From Pararhodobacter sp. SW119 (GTDB lineage Bacteria; Pseudomonadota; Alphaproteobacteria; Rhodobacterales; Rhodobacteraceae), in the NCBI RefSeq assembly GCF_017811755.1, contig NZ_JADDJF010000015.1, positions 1 to 64,000 on the forward strand: a stretch of 64,000 nucleotides of DNA, written 5' to 3'. Numbering within the stretch: the first letter of the stretch is position 1; each line of letters begins with the position of its first letter. Below the pieces are notes generated by a model. That model made no database searches and was not told the origin of the DNA. It saw only the letters and a program-made list of their open reading frames with translations. The position numbers were made by a program, and so were the translations under genes. Shown piece by piece: positions 9,808 through 19,453 of this stretch.

Positions 9808-11000
9808 TGCCGTCCCGTCTGCCGGTCGTCTTCATCCTCGTCACCCTGACGCTGGATGCGATCGGCTTCGGGCTGATCTTGCCGGTGATGCCCGATCTGC
9901 TGGTCGAGGTGACGGGGCGCGACCTGTCGCACGCAGCACTTTGGGCCGGAATGCTTACCGGCGGTTTCGCGGTGATGCAGTTCTTCTGCGGGCCGGTGAT
10001 CGGCGGGTTGTCGGACAGGTTCGGGCGCAAACCGGTTCTACTGTTGTCGCTTGCCGTCCTCTCTGCGGATTACCTGATTCTGGCGCTTGCGGGGACGATC
10101 TGGCTGGTCTTTGCCGCGCGATTGCTGACCGGTGCGGCGTCGTCTACGCAGGCGACGGCGGTGGCCTATCTCGCCGACATCTCCACGCCCGAGGAGAAGG
10201 CGCAGCGTTTCGGGCTGGTTGGCGCGGCCTTCGGCGTGGGTTTCGTTCTGGGCCCGGCAATTGGCGGCCTGCTGGCGGAGTTCGGAACGCGCGCGCCCTT
10301 TGTCGTGGCATCGGCCCTTGCCGCGGCGAACATGGCGTTCGGTGCCATCGTCCTGCGCGAAACCCTGCATCCCCAGAACCGTCGTCCGTTTCGTTTGCGG
10401 CGCGCGAACCCCTTCGCGGCCTTCGGCCACATCGGCCGCTTCCGCGCGGGCAGGCGCCTTTTGGCGGTCTATTTCCTGCACGAGTTCGGTTTCTTCGTCT
10501 ATCCGGTCGTCTGGGCCTATTTCTCGATCGCCCGCTTCGGATGGTCGCCCGGCCAGGTCGGATTCTCGCTCGCCTTGTTCGGACTGTGCTTTGCGGTCGT
10601 CCAGGCGGGATTGATCCGCCCCGCGTTGAATGGACTGGGCCGTCAGGGGGCGATGATCGCCGGCACGCTTGCCGGTATCGTCTCGTTCTCGGGGCTGGCG
10701 GTGGTCGGAAGCGGTGCGCTCGCCCTGGCGCTGGTCCCTGTTGCCGCGTTGGGCGGATTCGTCGTGCCGGCGTTGCGGGCCGAGCTGTCCGACCGCGTCG
10801 GTGCCGACCGGCAGGGAGAGTTGCAGGGGCTGATGGCGTCCCTGCGCGCGGTCGGCATGATGGCGGCGCCGCTGGTCTTCACGCAGGTCTTCGCCAAGTT
10901 CACGGGCAGCGGCGCGGTGATCGAGCTGCCCGGCGCACCGTTCGCCATCGCCGCGCTGCTCAATCTGGTGGCGCTGGTCATCCTGACTCGCCGGGACTGA
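9807..11000 (+). CDS. MFS transporter, TetA/TCR-like drug exporter family
   Basis: A 397-residue major facilitator with about 12 hydrophobic segments. DAIGFGLILPVMPDLL at the N-terminus, the loop 2-3 motif GGLSDRFGRKPVLLLSL and GPAIGGLLAEFGTRAPF are typical of the TetA/TCR group of proton-drug antiporters. Similarity to TetA does not show tetracycline export, since this group is broad. The ATG overlaps the upstream hydrolase stop, suggesting cotranscription with two hydrolases, so the exported compound may relate to their substrates (inference). Confidence 0.88.
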   Translation: MPSRLPVVFILVTLTLDAIGFGLILPVMPDLLVEVTGRDLSHAALWAGMLTGGFAVMQFFCGPVIGGLSDRFGRKPVLLLSLAVLSADYLILALAGTIWLVFAARLLTGAASSTQATAVAYLADISTPEEKAQRFGLVGAAFGVGFVLGPAIGGLLAEFGTRAPFVVASALAAANMAFGAIVLRETLHPQNRRPFRLRRANPFAAFGHIGRFRAGRRLLAVYFLHEFGFFVYPVVWAYFSIARFGWSPGQVGFSLALFGLCFAVVQAGLIRPALNGLGRQGAMIAGTLAGIVSFSGLAVVGSGALALALVPVAALGGFVVPALRAELSDRVGADRQGELQGLMASLRAVGMMAAPLVFTQVFAKFTGSGAVIELPGAPFAIAALLNLVALVILTRRD

Positions 11001-11077
11001 GCCGGCGAACTGTTGGGCTCACGGCGTGGCGCTTGCCGGCCGGCGTGCCGCCAACTAATCTCGGATGCGGGGTCGAC

Positions 11078-11096
11078 CCTGGCCTTCGGGGCCAGG
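11078..11096 (+). other. GC-rich hairpin after the MFS gene, weak terminator
   Basis: CCTGGCC and GGCCAGG form a perfect 7-bp stem around TTCGG. There is no following T-run. It may mark the end of the hydrolase-MFS transcript, but intrinsic termination is not shown. It sits in a 202-nt gap before potF. Confidence 0.35.
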
Positions 11097-11202
11097 CGAA
11101 CGATCAGCGCGTGTGGGATTCGGGCTTGAATTCTTGTCAGTTTCCCGCAGCGTACCATTGCAAACGAAAGCCGGTTCGCCGGTAAGACAGGGAGACGATA
11201 GA

Positions 11203-12303
11203 ATGAAACGCCTCAGGGCTAGGACTTTGGCCTCGACGACTGCGATGCTGGCAATGCTGGGCGGCACCGCCCAGGCACAGGGCGTGGTGAACGTTTTCAA
11301 CTGGTCGGACTACATCACCGACGAGGTGCTGGAGCAGTTCACCGAAGAAACCGGCATCCGCGTCGTCTACGATGTCTACGACAGCAACGACACGCTGGAA
11401 GCGCGGCTTCTGGCCGGATCGTCGGGTTTCGACGTGGTCGTGCCGACCGCGACCTTCCTGGAGCGGCAGATCGCGGCGGGGGTTTATCAGCCCCTGGATC
11501 GCGATCTGCTGCCCAACATCGACAACATGGACGAGCGGTTGATGGCGTCGGCCGCCAGCCACGACCCCGACAATGCGCATGCTGTGATCTACATGTGGGG
11601 CACCACGGGCATCGGCTACAATGTCGACATGATCGCGGAGCGTCTGGGCGAGGATTACGAAGTCGACAGCTGGTCGCTGATCTTCGATCCCGAGATTGCG
11701 GCGCAGGTGGCCGATTGCGGCATCTCTTTCCTCGATTCGCCGACCGACATGTTCCCCGCGGCGATGGCCTACCTGGGACTTGACCCCCAGTCGACCGCGA
11801 CCGAGGATTTCGAGGCCGCGGCGGAGCTGATGTCCTCTGTCCGCGATCACGTTCGCTATTTCCACTCCTCTCAGTACATCTCGGATCTGGCGAACGGCGA
11901 GATCTGTGTCGCTGTCGGCTGGTCGGGTGACGTGCTGCAGGCGGCCGAGCGTGCCGAGGAGGCCGGGCGCGGCGTCAGCGTCTGGTACGCCATCCCCGAA
12001 GAGGGCGCGATGCAGTGGTTCGACATGCTGGCCATCCCGGCAGATGCCCCCAACCCCGAGAACGCGCATGCCTTCATCAACTTCATCATGAAGCCCGAGG
12101 TTGCGGCGGCGATCACCAACTATGTCTGGTTCCCGAACGGCAATTCCGCCGCGTTCGAGCTGGTCGACGAGGAGATCCGGACCGATCCCGCGATCTACCC
12201 GAGCGACGAGGTGATGGACAAGCTGTTCACCGGCGTCACCTACGACGGCAGGACGGACCGGGTGGTCACACGGCTCTGGACGCGCGTGCGGACCGGCCAG
12301 TAA
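11203..12303 (+). CDS. potF: Putrescine-type periplasmic binding protein
   Basis: A 366-residue periplasmic receptor of a polyamine ABC transporter. Residues 1-26 form a Sec signal peptide (basic MKRLRAR, hydrophobic core, AQA cleavage region). The mature protein opens with VNVFNWSDYITDEVLEQF and continues VVYDVYDSNDTLEARLLAGSSGFDVVVPTA, close to E. coli PotF rather than PotD, so putrescine is the likely ligand. GGGAG 8 nt upstream fixes this ATG; longer upstream reading is not a signal peptide. It leads potFGHI and is separated from potG by a hairpin, consistent with excess production of the binding protein. Confidence 0.93.
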   Translation: MKRLRARTLASTTAMLAMLGGTAQAQGVVNVFNWSDYITDEVLEQFTEETGIRVVYDVYDSNDTLEARLLAGSSGFDVVVPTATFLERQIAAGVYQPLDRDLLPNIDNMDERLMASAASHDPDNAHAVIYMWGTTGIGYNVDMIAERLGEDYEVDSWSLIFDPEIAAQVADCGISFLDSPTDMFPAAMAYLGLDPQSTATEDFEAAAELMSSVRDHVRYFHSSQYISDLANGEICVAVGWSGDVLQAAERAEEAGRGVSVWYAIPEEGAMQWFDMLAIPADAPNPENAHAFINFIMKPEVAAAITNYVWFPNGNSAAFELVDEEIRTDPAIYPSDEVMDKLFTGVTYDGRTDRVVTRLWTRVRTGQ

Positions 12304-12313
12304 GAAGCAGATG

Positions 12314-12345
12314 CCCCGCCTGCCGGTCCGACAGGCGGGGTCTTT
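12314..12345 (+). terminator. Hairpin between potF and potG (attenuating terminator)
   Basis: CCCCGCCTG (12314-12322) pairs perfectly with CAGGCGGGG (12332-12340) around a 9-nt loop and is followed by TCTTT. It lies 10 nt after the potF stop and 18 nt before potG. Partial termination here, or a 3' stabiliser of the potF message, would give more binding protein than transporter, a known arrangement in ABC operons. Confidence 0.7.
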
Positions 12346-12363
12346 CGATGGTCGAGGCACCGC

Positions 12364-13509
12364 ATGACCCAGCATGGCTCCAATCAGCCGATCGCCGCCG
12401 AAACACGGCCTTGGCTCGATCCCGAGGCGCAGCCATTCATCTCCATTCGGGGGATCACCAAGCGGTTCGGCACCTTCACCGCGGTCAACAACATCAATCT
12501 CGACATATTCCGCGGAGAGCTTTTCTGCCTTCTCGGCGGCTCGGGCTGCGGAAAATCGACTTTGCTGCGGATGCTTGCCGGCTTCGAGGCCCCGACCGAG
12601 GGGCAGATCCTGATTGACGGGCAGGACATGGCGAAGGTCCCGCCCGACAAGCGTCCGACGAACATGATGTTCCAGTCCTACGCGCTATTTCCGCACATGA
12701 CCGTCGAGAAGAACGTGGCCTATGGCCTGCTGCGCGAAGGCAAGTCCAAGCGCGAAGCCTATGCGCGCGTCGCGGAAATGCTGAGGCTCGTGAAACTCGA
12801 GACGCTGGCGAAGCGCAAGCCGCACCAGCTTTCCGGCGGGCAGCGGCAGCGGGTGGCGCTGGCCCGATCGTTGATCAAGCAGCCGAAGCTGCTGCTGCTG
12901 GACGAGCCGCTCGGCGCGCTCGACAAGAAACTGCGCGAGGAAACACAATTCGAGTTGATCCGAATTCAGGAATCGCTTGGGGTCACGTTCATCGTCGTCA
13001 CCCACGACCAGGACGAGGCGATGACCCTGGCCACGCGGATCGGGGTGATGAACGAGGGTGAAATCCGCCAGGTCGGCGAGCCGCGCGAGATCTACGAGGA
13101 GCCGAATTCGAAGTTCGTCGCCGATTTCATCGGCTCGGTGAACCTGTTCGAAGGCCGCGTGGAGGCCGCCGCCCCGGACCTGATGCGCCTGCAGACCGAC
13201 GAGTTGGGACCCGTCGTGACCCTGCCGCGATCAGGGCTAAGTCGCAACCAGCGGATCTGGGTCGCCCTGCGGCCCGAGCGGATCACCCTGAGCCGCGTGC
13301 GCCCCGATGCGGCGACGAACGTGGTGTCCGGCGTCGTTCAGGAAGTGGGCTACATGGGCCACATGTCGAATTTCCGTGTCCGGCTCGACGGCGGGCGGGT
13401 GATCCGCGTGACCCAGTCCAACCGCCTGCGCGACGAAGATCCGATCAGCTGGGACGAGCCGATATTCGCCAGCTGGTCACCGGCGGCGGTGCGGGTTCTG
13501 ACCGAATGA
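12364..13509 (+). CDS. potG: Polyamine ABC transporter ATP-binding protein
   Basis: A 381-residue ABC ATPase energising polyamine uptake. Walker [10 protein letters not shown] is at 58-66, followed by the Q-loop in [12 protein letters not shown], signature [14 protein letters not shown], Walker [13 protein letters not shown] and the H-loop VVTHDQDEA. After about residue 240 comes the TOBE-type regulatory domain with [11 protein letters not shown]. The N-terminal 25 residues before the first strand are typical of PotG and longer than PotA. The stop overlaps the potH start (ATGA), so the two are translationally coupled. Confidence 0.95.
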   Translation: MTQHGSNQPIAAETRPWLDPEAQPFISIRGITKRFGTFTAVNNINLDIFRGELFCLLGGSGCGKSTLLRMLAGFEAPTEGQILIDGQDMAKVPPDKRPTNMMFQSYALFPHMTVEKNVAYGLLREGKSKREAYARVAEMLRLVKLETLAKRKPHQLSGGQRQRVALARSLIKQPKLLLLDEPLGALDKKLREETQFELIRIQESLGVTFIVVTHDQDEAMTLATRIGVMNEGEIRQVGEPREIYEEPNSKFVADFIGSVNLFEGRVEAAAPDLMRLQTDELGPVVTLPRSGLSRNQRIWVALRPERITLSRVRPDAATNVVSGVVQEVGYMGHMSNFRVRLDGGRVIRVTQSNRLRDEDPISWDEPIFASWSPAAVRVLTE

Positions 13510-14444
13510 ACGCACTCACCCGTTCCCCTGTCTGGCGTGGCACCGCGTGGCTGTTTGGCAGGCTAGGCCTGAGCGGGCGCGGTCTGGTCATCGCCATCCC
13601 GATGCTCTGGTTCCTGGTTTTCTTCCTGGTGCCGTTTTTCGTTCTGGGCCGCATCTCGCTTGCCGAGCCGCGGATTGCCTTGCCGCCCTATACGCCGTTG
13701 TTCGAGCGCGGGCCGGACGGCTCCTTGCAGATCATCGCCAGCCTCGAGAACTACTGGTTCCTTTGGGAAGATGCGCTCTACCGCAACGCCTATCTATCCT
13801 CGATCCGGATCGCGGTGATCTCGACCGTGTTCGCGCTGCTCATCGGCTATCCGATCGCCTACTACATCGCCCGCTCGCCCGAGCCGCGCCAGTCGATCCT
13901 GCTGCTGATGGTGATCCTGCCCTTCTGGACGTCCTTCCTGCTGCGTGTCTATGCGTGGATGGGGTTTCTGCGGCGCGAGGGGGTGATCAACAACATGCTG
14001 ATGAGCATGGGCGTGATCGACACGCCGCTGGTCATGCTGCAGACCGACTTCGCCGTGCTGATCGGGATTGTCTATACCTATCTGCCGTTCATGATCCTGC
14101 CCCTCTATGCGAACCTCACCAAGCTCGACAGCGCGCATCTGGAGGCTGCTGCGGATCTGGGCGCCTCGCCGATGGTGACGTTCTTCACCGTGACGCTGCC
14201 GCTTTCCATGCCCGGGATCATCGCAGGCTCCATGCTCGTCTTCATCCCGGCCATCGGCGAATACGTGATCCCGGCTCTGCTGGGGGGGCCGGACACGCTG
14301 ATGATCGGCCGGGTGCTGTGGGACGAATTCTTCTCCAGTCGCGACTGGCCGGTGGCCTCGGCGGTGGCCATCGTCATGCTGGTGCTGGTGGTCGCGCCGA
14401 TCATGTGGCTGCAATCGGTCCAGAACCGGCGGGAGCTTGACTGA
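13506..14444 (+). CDS. potH: Polyamine ABC transporter permease
   Basis: A 312-residue inner-membrane permease with about six membrane helices and the EAA loop (LEAAADLGASPMVTFFTVTLPLSMPGI) that contacts the ATPase. The N-terminal stretch to IAIPMLWFLVFFLVPFFV and FLLRVYAWMGFLRREGVIN match the PotB/PotH family. It overlaps potG by 4 nt and potI by one base. Together with PotI it forms the heterodimeric channel. Confidence 0.95.
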   Translation: MNALTRSPVWRGTAWLFGRLGLSGRGLVIAIPMLWFLVFFLVPFFVLGRISLAEPRIALPPYTPLFERGPDGSLQIIASLENYWFLWEDALYRNAYLSSIRIAVISTVFALLIGYPIAYYIARSPEPRQSILLLMVILPFWTSFLLRVYAWMGFLRREGVINNMLMSMGVIDTPLVMLQTDFAVLIGIVYTYLPFMILPLYANLTKLDSAHLEAAADLGASPMVTFFTVTLPLSMPGIIAGSMLVFIPAIGEYVIPALLGGPDTLMIGRVLWDEFFSSRDWPVASAVAIVMLVLVVAPIMWLQSVQNRRELD

Positions 14445-15247
14445 TGGCGCGCGGCTGGTTCCTGCCGGTGGCGGTCGTGCTCGGCTTCGTCTTCCTTTAT
14501 GCGCCGATCATCTCGCTCGTGGTTTTCTCCTTCAACGAAAGCCGGCTGGTGACGGTCTGGGGCGGGTTTTCCACGCGCTGGTATGGCGAGTTGCTGCGTG
14601 ACCGGCAGATCCTCGGCGCGGCTTGGATCAGTCTGCAGGTGGCCTTCGCGTCGGCCACGGTCGCCACCGCGATCGGGACGCTCGCGGCCTTCGTGCTGAC
14701 GCGTTTCGGCGGATTTCGCGGCCGGCTGCTGCTGACAGGCATGGCCACCGCGCCGCTGGTCATGCCCGAGGTCATCACGGGGCTGTCGTTGCTGCTGCTC
14801 TTCGTGTCGATGGAACTGACGCTGGGCTGGCCGGCCGGGCGGGGGCTGACCACGATCATCATCGCGCACACGACCTTCTGCGCGGCTTTCGTCGCGGTGA
14901 TCGCGCAATCGCGGCTGCGTGACATGGACGAAAGCCTGGAGGAAGCGGCGCGCGATCTGGGTGCCGGTCCCGTGCGGGTGTTCTTCGACATCACCTTGCC
15001 GGTGATCGCGCCGGCGCTGGTCGCCGGCTGGCTTTTGGCCTTCACGCTTTCGCTCGACGATCTGGTGATCGCCAGCTTCGTGTCCGGTCCGGGGGCGTCG
15101 ACCTTGCCGATGGTCATCTTCTCGAAGGTCCGGCTGGGCGTCAGCCCGGACGTGAACGCCCTGGCCACGATCATCATCGGGATCGTCGCCGTGTCGGTGG
15201 TCACAGCGGGGGTCCTGATCCGCCGCCGCGCGAAGCGAGAGGGGTGA
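14444..15247 (+). CDS. potI: Polyamine ABC transporter permease
   Basis: A 267-residue second permease of the polyamine transporter, with six predicted helices and the EAA loop LEEAARDLGAGPVRVFFDITLPVIAPAL. FSFNESRLVTVWGGFSTRWYGELL near the N-terminus is the PotC/PotI signature. The ATG overlaps the potH stop. It is the last gene of potFGHI and converges on the hybrid histidine kinase gene with 9 nt between stops. Confidence 0.95.
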   Translation: MARGWFLPVAVVLGFVFLYAPIISLVVFSFNESRLVTVWGGFSTRWYGELLRDRQILGAAWISLQVAFASATVATAIGTLAAFVLTRFGGFRGRLLLTGMATAPLVMPEVITGLSLLLLFVSMELTLGWPAGRGLTTIIIAHTTFCAAFVAVIAQSRLRDMDESLEEAARDLGAGPVRVFFDITLPVIAPALVAGWLLAFTLSLDDLVIASFVSGPGASTLPMVIFSKVRLGVSPDVNALATIIIGIVAVSVVTAGVLIRRRAKREG

Positions 15248-15256
15248 GGCGTTCGA

Positions 15257-18200
15257 CTAGGCGTCCTGCCGGGCGTCGATGTGCTGCGCGATCTCCTCGG
15301 CCAGGGCGGCTTTGCGAAACGGCTTTGCGACATGCCCGACGAAGCCCGCCGCAAGGTACTCTGCAACCTGATGCTGCATGGCGTTCGCGGTCACCGCGAT
15401 GGCTGGAACGGGGGTCGAACCCGCCGCGCGCTCACGGACGCGGATGCGCGCCAGTGCCTCGATCCCGTCGAGTTCGGGCATTGCGATATCGAGCAGCAGC
15501 AGGTCGAACTTGCCGGGGCGGAACGCCTCCAGCGCGGCACGACCGTCATCGACCAGCGTCACCGACAGCCCGAGGCTGCGCAGCATGCCATCCAGAATGC
15601 GCCGGTTCGTCATGTTGTCGTCCGCAACCAGAACCCGCACACCGCCGAGGTTGGCCTGCCCGATCCGTGCCGGGATCTGATCCTGCACCGCTGGCGCCAC
15701 CGGAAGACTGACGATAACCTTCGTGCCGTTGCCCGGCGCGCTTTGCAGAGCGATCTCGCCGGCCATCAGCTGCACGAGCCGGCGCGTGATCGACAGCCCG
15801 AGACCGGTGCCGCCAAACCGGCGGGCCGTCGATCCTTCGGCCTGTTCGAATTCATCGAAGACCCGGGCGCATTGCGTTGCGGTCATTCCGATTCCAGTAT
15901 CGGTCACGCGGATCTGCAGCACATCGCCCGGACGCATCGAGAAGTCGACCGAAACGGAACCCACCTGAGTGAACTTGAGCGCATTTCCGATCAGGTTGTT
16001 CAGGATCTGCAGTATGCGGTTCCGGTCCCCCATGCGCATCATGGCACTTTGCGCGCATGCCGTGACATCCAACGTCAGCCCCTTGCTTGCGGCATGCGGG
16101 CCATAGAGCGCCCTGACCCGCCGGGCCAGATCAGACGGGGCGAAGGGATAGCTTTCCAGTTCCAGCTTTCCCGCCTCGATCTTCGCCAGATCGAGGATAT
16201 CGTTGAGAATTGCCAACAGCCCTTCACCCGAATCGCGGATCGTATCGATCATGCGGCGCTGTTCGGTATCTATCGCAGAATCGCCCAGCAATTCCGCCAT
16301 CCCCAGCACACCGGTGAGCGGGGTCCGAAGCTCATGGCTCATGTTCGCCAGGAAGGCGGACTTGGCCCGGTTCGCCGCCTCGGCGCGCTCTGTCGCCGCA
16401 ACCAACGCGCTGACGTTGGAACCCACCCCGCGATACCCTCGGAAGGCCCCATCAGGTCCGAAATAGGGCGAGCCGCTGATCCGGATCCAGATCGGCCGGC
16501 CGTCGGCATCATCCGCGACGCGGTAGACGAAGTCCGAATAGGGCTCGCGCCGGGAAGTCTGACGCGCGAGTTCGTCCCAATCCGCACTCAGGCGCGCTTC
16601 GGCATGCATATTCATTTCGTGCCGCGTGCGTCCCAGCAGAGTGGTCGCAGGCATACCGGTCGCCCGTTCGAAGCCACTGGAGATGTAAGTGAAGCGCAGG
16701 TTTTCGTCCTGCTCCCAGAACCAACTGTCGCTGACATCGGCGATATCGGCGAACCGCTGTTCGGCCTCCTGTCGCGCGGCAAGCGCCTGTTCTAGCTCTT
16801 CCTTCGCCTGCGCGAGTGCGAATTCCCGCAGCTTGTGCTCGGTGATATCCAGCATCACGCCACTTTCCGCAGCCGGTTTGCCCGGCGCGGCCCAACGGGT
16901 GACCTGAGCCTTGGACAGCACCCAGATCCAGTGACCCTCGCGGTGGCGAAGGCGGAATTCGTGCGTGACGCTACGTTGTCCCGACCCGTAATGCGACGAT
17001 ACATTCGCATGCAGGCGGTCCAGGTCGTCGGGATGTACGAGCGATTCGAACCTGGCATGGCAAAAGGGTTCCAACTCGGCGCGCGTGTATCCCAGAAGGG
17101 CTGCGTATTGCTCTTCGAACACTACCTCGCCGGTTAGGTTGTCGAGTTCCCAGACCCCGACCGCCGTGGCGTTGAGGATGCGATGCAGACGTTCCTCGGC
17201 GTTGCGCTGCTCGGTGACGTCAAGCATCACCCCGCTCAGTCGTCTCGGCCGCCCCTCGGCGTCGCGCCGGCTGACACGGCCGCTTTCCAGCAGATGCACC
17301 CAGTGCCCCTTCTGGTGGAGCATCCGGTATTCGGCTTCGAAGCGGTCGGTCTCGCCGTCCTTGACCCGGCGAATTCCCTCCATCACGCGCGCAGCGTCCT
17401 CGGGATGCACCAGATCATCCCACATCTCCTGGCTCACCCGTGCGTGCGACTCCGGCTGCAGGCCAAGGATTTCGGCCCAGTAGCTGTTCACATCTTCCAG
17501 CAGCGTTTCCAGGTCCAGTTCGAACGTGCCGATCCGTGCGCCGTCGATGATCTCGCTCAGGCGCCGCTCGGTATCGCGGATGTCGGTCACGTCGATCCGG
17601 AGGCCGACATATCCGCCGTCTCGCAACCGCTTGTTGTGCAGCCGAATGATCCGTCCATCGCGGTAGGGCAGGTCGAACTCGAAATATTCCTCATTGCCCG
17701 TTTCCAGCATCGAGCCAAGCTGGTCGGCCATTTCCTTGGTCGAGCAGTCGTACATGCCGCGTTCGAACCCGGTCCGCATGATCTCTACCAGGCTTACGCC
17801 CGGGACGAGGATGTCCGCGACCGGGGCGTTGAGTTCGCGATACTTGGCGTTGCACAGAACCAGGCGCTGATCGGGGTCGAACAGGACAAACCCGTCCTGC
17901 AACGCCTCGATCGCGTGATCGACCCTGGCCTGGGCTTCCGCCGCCTGATGCGCCAGGCGCGCGAGTTCGGCATCCTTCTGCTTTCGATCGGTGATATCGA
18001 CCGAGAGGATCAGATAGCCCTCGAAGGCGCCGCAGCATGAAAACAGCGGCTGAAAATCGACATCGACCCAGGCAGGCCCCTGTGCAGAGACGGTGCGCTC
18101 TATCTCCACGCGTACGGGTTCCCGGGCGCGCAGCTTCGAAAGGATCCAGTCGGCATCGCTGTTTCTGAACTCGGGCGAGAGCAGGTAGTCCTCGATCGTG

Positions 18201-19282
18201 ATGTCGCGGACCTCCTCAAGGGTCTTGCCGATCCGTTTCTCGAGCGCGGCATTGATCCAGCGCGGCCGCAGATCGGCCGAGGTGACCACAGCGGCGCTTT
18301 GCATCCGGCGCACGACCTCGCCCAGCATCGCGTTTTCCTCGACGCGGGCCTGATCCTCGGTCACGTCGCGGATGCGAAAGACGTAGCCCGCCGAACTCGC
18401 CCCGACGGACTGGCGCCAAGCGACCGTCAGCTGGAATGCGCGCGTGGTGCCGCCGGTTTCCAGCCGGTAGACCGGAGCCGAGGCGATACCGTTCGCCCGC
18501 GCTTCGGCCATGGCGCGACGTTGCAGGGACGCCACCTCGGGCGGCAGCGTTTCCTCCAGCGTCTTTCCCCGGATCTTCTCGGGCGATTCGGCCAGAAGAT
18601 CGGGGCGAGAGACGTGATAGTCGAAACAGCGCCCCTCCTCGTCGATCTCCAGCACCACCTCCGGCATCGCGGCCAGTGTCGCGCGCAGCCTGCCCAGCGT
18701 TTCGGCCTGTTCGTTGCGCGCGTCGACCAGCGCGGCCTCGGTGCGCTGGCGGATGATGGCGGACATGATCCCGTCGGCGACGGTGCGCAGCGCCCAGATG
18801 TCGGTCTGCGTGAAGGCCCGTTGCGTGCGCACGCGATCGAAACCGAGCAATCCCTGAAAGGTCCCGTCGCGTGTCAGGGGAACCACCAGAAGCGAGCGGA
18901 TATGCTGAGAGGCCAGCAGATCGCGCAAGGGATGCGCGGGCAGGGCGTCGACCGATTCGATCATCATGTGACGTCCCGAACGGATCGGATCGATGATCGG
19001 CGCGATGTCGGCTTCGGGTATGGCCTGCATCGTGTCCTTGAAGGCCGCGATACCGGGTGCGCACCACTCGCTGGTGTTGCGCCAGGTGGCGCCGTCGCAC
19101 TGGAATACATAGGCGCGGCAGGCATCGCCGAGCGTGCCGATCTGAGCGAGCACATGATCAATGGTCGGATCGACCGCGTCCCGATCCGCGCGCAGCAACC
19201 GTCCCAGCGCGTCGACGACGATCGGATAGACACCCAGCGCGTCTTCCGGTGGAAGCAGGGTTTTCGGCTGTACAACCTGCAT
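15257..19282 (-). CDS. GAF/multi-PAS hybrid histidine kinase
   Basis: A 1341-residue sensor kinase with no membrane segment, so probably cytosolic. In order: a GAF-like domain (about 38-180), six PAS domains (about 198-310, 318-434, 455-570, 575-695, 699-818, 842-962; the fourth to sixth with PAC-type ends), HisKA with phospho-His983 (MSHELRTP), HATPase_c (N-box NNLIGNALKF about 1095, DTGIGM, GGTGLGLSI), and a receiver domain with Asp1265, acidic pair Asp1221-Asp1222 and Lys1320. Being hybrid, it should pass phosphate to a separate HPt protein, none of which is adjacent. The ligand is unknown. The divergent gap upstream contains TTAACCAT, a CtrA-type half site. The start ATG has only a weak GAAGAA ribosome-binding site. 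Confidence 0.9.
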   Translation of the reverse strand: MQVVQPKTLLPPEDALGVYPIVVDALGRLLRADRDAVDPTIDHVLAQIGTLGDACRAYVFQCDGATWRNTSEWCAPGIAAFKDTMQAIPEADIAPIIDPIRSGRHMMIESVDALPAHPLRDLLASQHIRSLLVVPLTRDGTFQGLLGFDRVRTQRAFTQTDIWALRTVADGIMSAIIRQRTEAALVDARNEQAETLGRLRATLAAMPEVVLEIDEEGRCFDYHVSRPDLLAESPEKIRGKTLEETLPPEVASLQRRAMAEARANGIASAPVYRLETGGTTRAFQLTVAWRQSVGASSAGYVFRIRDVTEDQARVEENAMLGEVVRRMQSAAVVTSADLRPRWINAALEKRIGKTLEEVRDITIEDYLLSPEFRNSDADWILSKLRAREPVRVEIERTVSAQGPAWVDVDFQPLFSCCGAFEGYLILSVDITDRKQKDAELARLAHQAAEAQARVDHAIEALQDGFVLFDPDQRLVLCNAKYRELNAPVADILVPGVSLVEIMRTGFERGMYDCSTKEMADQLGSMLETGNEEYFEFDLPYRDGRIIRLHNKRLRDGGYVGLRIDVTDIRDTERRLSEIIDGARIGTFELDLETLLEDVNSYWAEILGLQPESHARVSQEMWDDLVHPEDAARVMEGIRRVKDGETDRFEAEYRMLHQKGHWVHLLESGRVSRRDAEGRPRRLSGVMLDVTEQRNAEERLHRILNATAVGVWELDNLTGEVVFEEQYAALLGYTRAELEPFCHARFESLVHPDDLDRLHANVSSHYGSGQRSVTHEFRLRHREGHWIWVLSKAQVTRWAAPGKPAAESGVMLDITEHKLREFALAQAKEELEQALAARQEAEQRFADIADVSDSWFWEQDENLRFTYISSGFERATGMPATTLLGRTRHEMNMHAEARLSADWDELARQTSRREPYSDFVYRVADDADGRPIWIRISGSPYFGPDGAFRGYRGVGSNVSALVAATERAEAANRAKSAFLANMSHELRTPLTGVLGMAELLGDSAIDTEQRRMIDTIRDSGEGLLAILNDILDLAKIEAGKLELESYPFAPSDLARRVRALYGPHAASKGLTLDVTACAQSAMMRMGDRNRILQILNNLIGNALKFTQVGSVSVDFSMRPGDVLQIRVTDTGIGMTATQCARVFDEFEQAEGSTARRFGGTGLGLSITRRLVQLMAGEIALQSAPGNGTKVIVSLPVAPAVQDQIPARIGQANLGGVRVLVADDNMTNRRILDGMLRSLGLSVTLVDDGRAALEAFRPGKFDLLLLDIAMPELDGIEALARIRVRERAAGSTPVPAIAVTANAMQHQVAEYLAAGFVGHVAKPFRKAALAEEIAQHIDARQDA

Positions 19283-19335
19283 TGACTGTTCTTCACCGGA
19301 ACGGGAAAGGGCGCGGTCCAGAGAGCGCGAGTAGA

Positions 19336-19350
19336 ATTTATATATGGTTA
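19336..19350 (-). promoter_or_regulatory. Possible CtrA-type site upstream of the hybrid kinase
   Basis: On the minus strand TTAACCAT (19350-19343) is followed by ATAAA, giving TTAA-N7-TAAA, one base from the CtrA consensus TTAA-N7-TTAA. It is about 55-70 nt upstream of the kinase start. CtrA is conserved in Rhodobacterales, but a single site in this AT-rich patch may occur by chance. Confidence 0.4.
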
Positions 19351-19382
19351 ACCTGCTCGCGGACGCTGTGCTTCACCGCCGC

Positions 19383-19411
19383 TTGACACCCTGTGCGCGC
19401 TCGTCTGTGCT
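19383..19411 (+). promoter_or_regulatory. Candidate promoter of the DUF1989 gene
   Basis: TTGACA at 19383-19388 is a perfect -35; 17 nt downstream is TGTGCT (19406-19411), a weak -10. The expected transcript start would be near 19418, about 35 nt before the ATG. The -35 match is strong, the -10 is not. Confidence 0.4.
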
Positions 19412-19453
19412 GGCAATGTCGCCGTCTTTCCATCCAGTTGCAGGAGCGCATCC

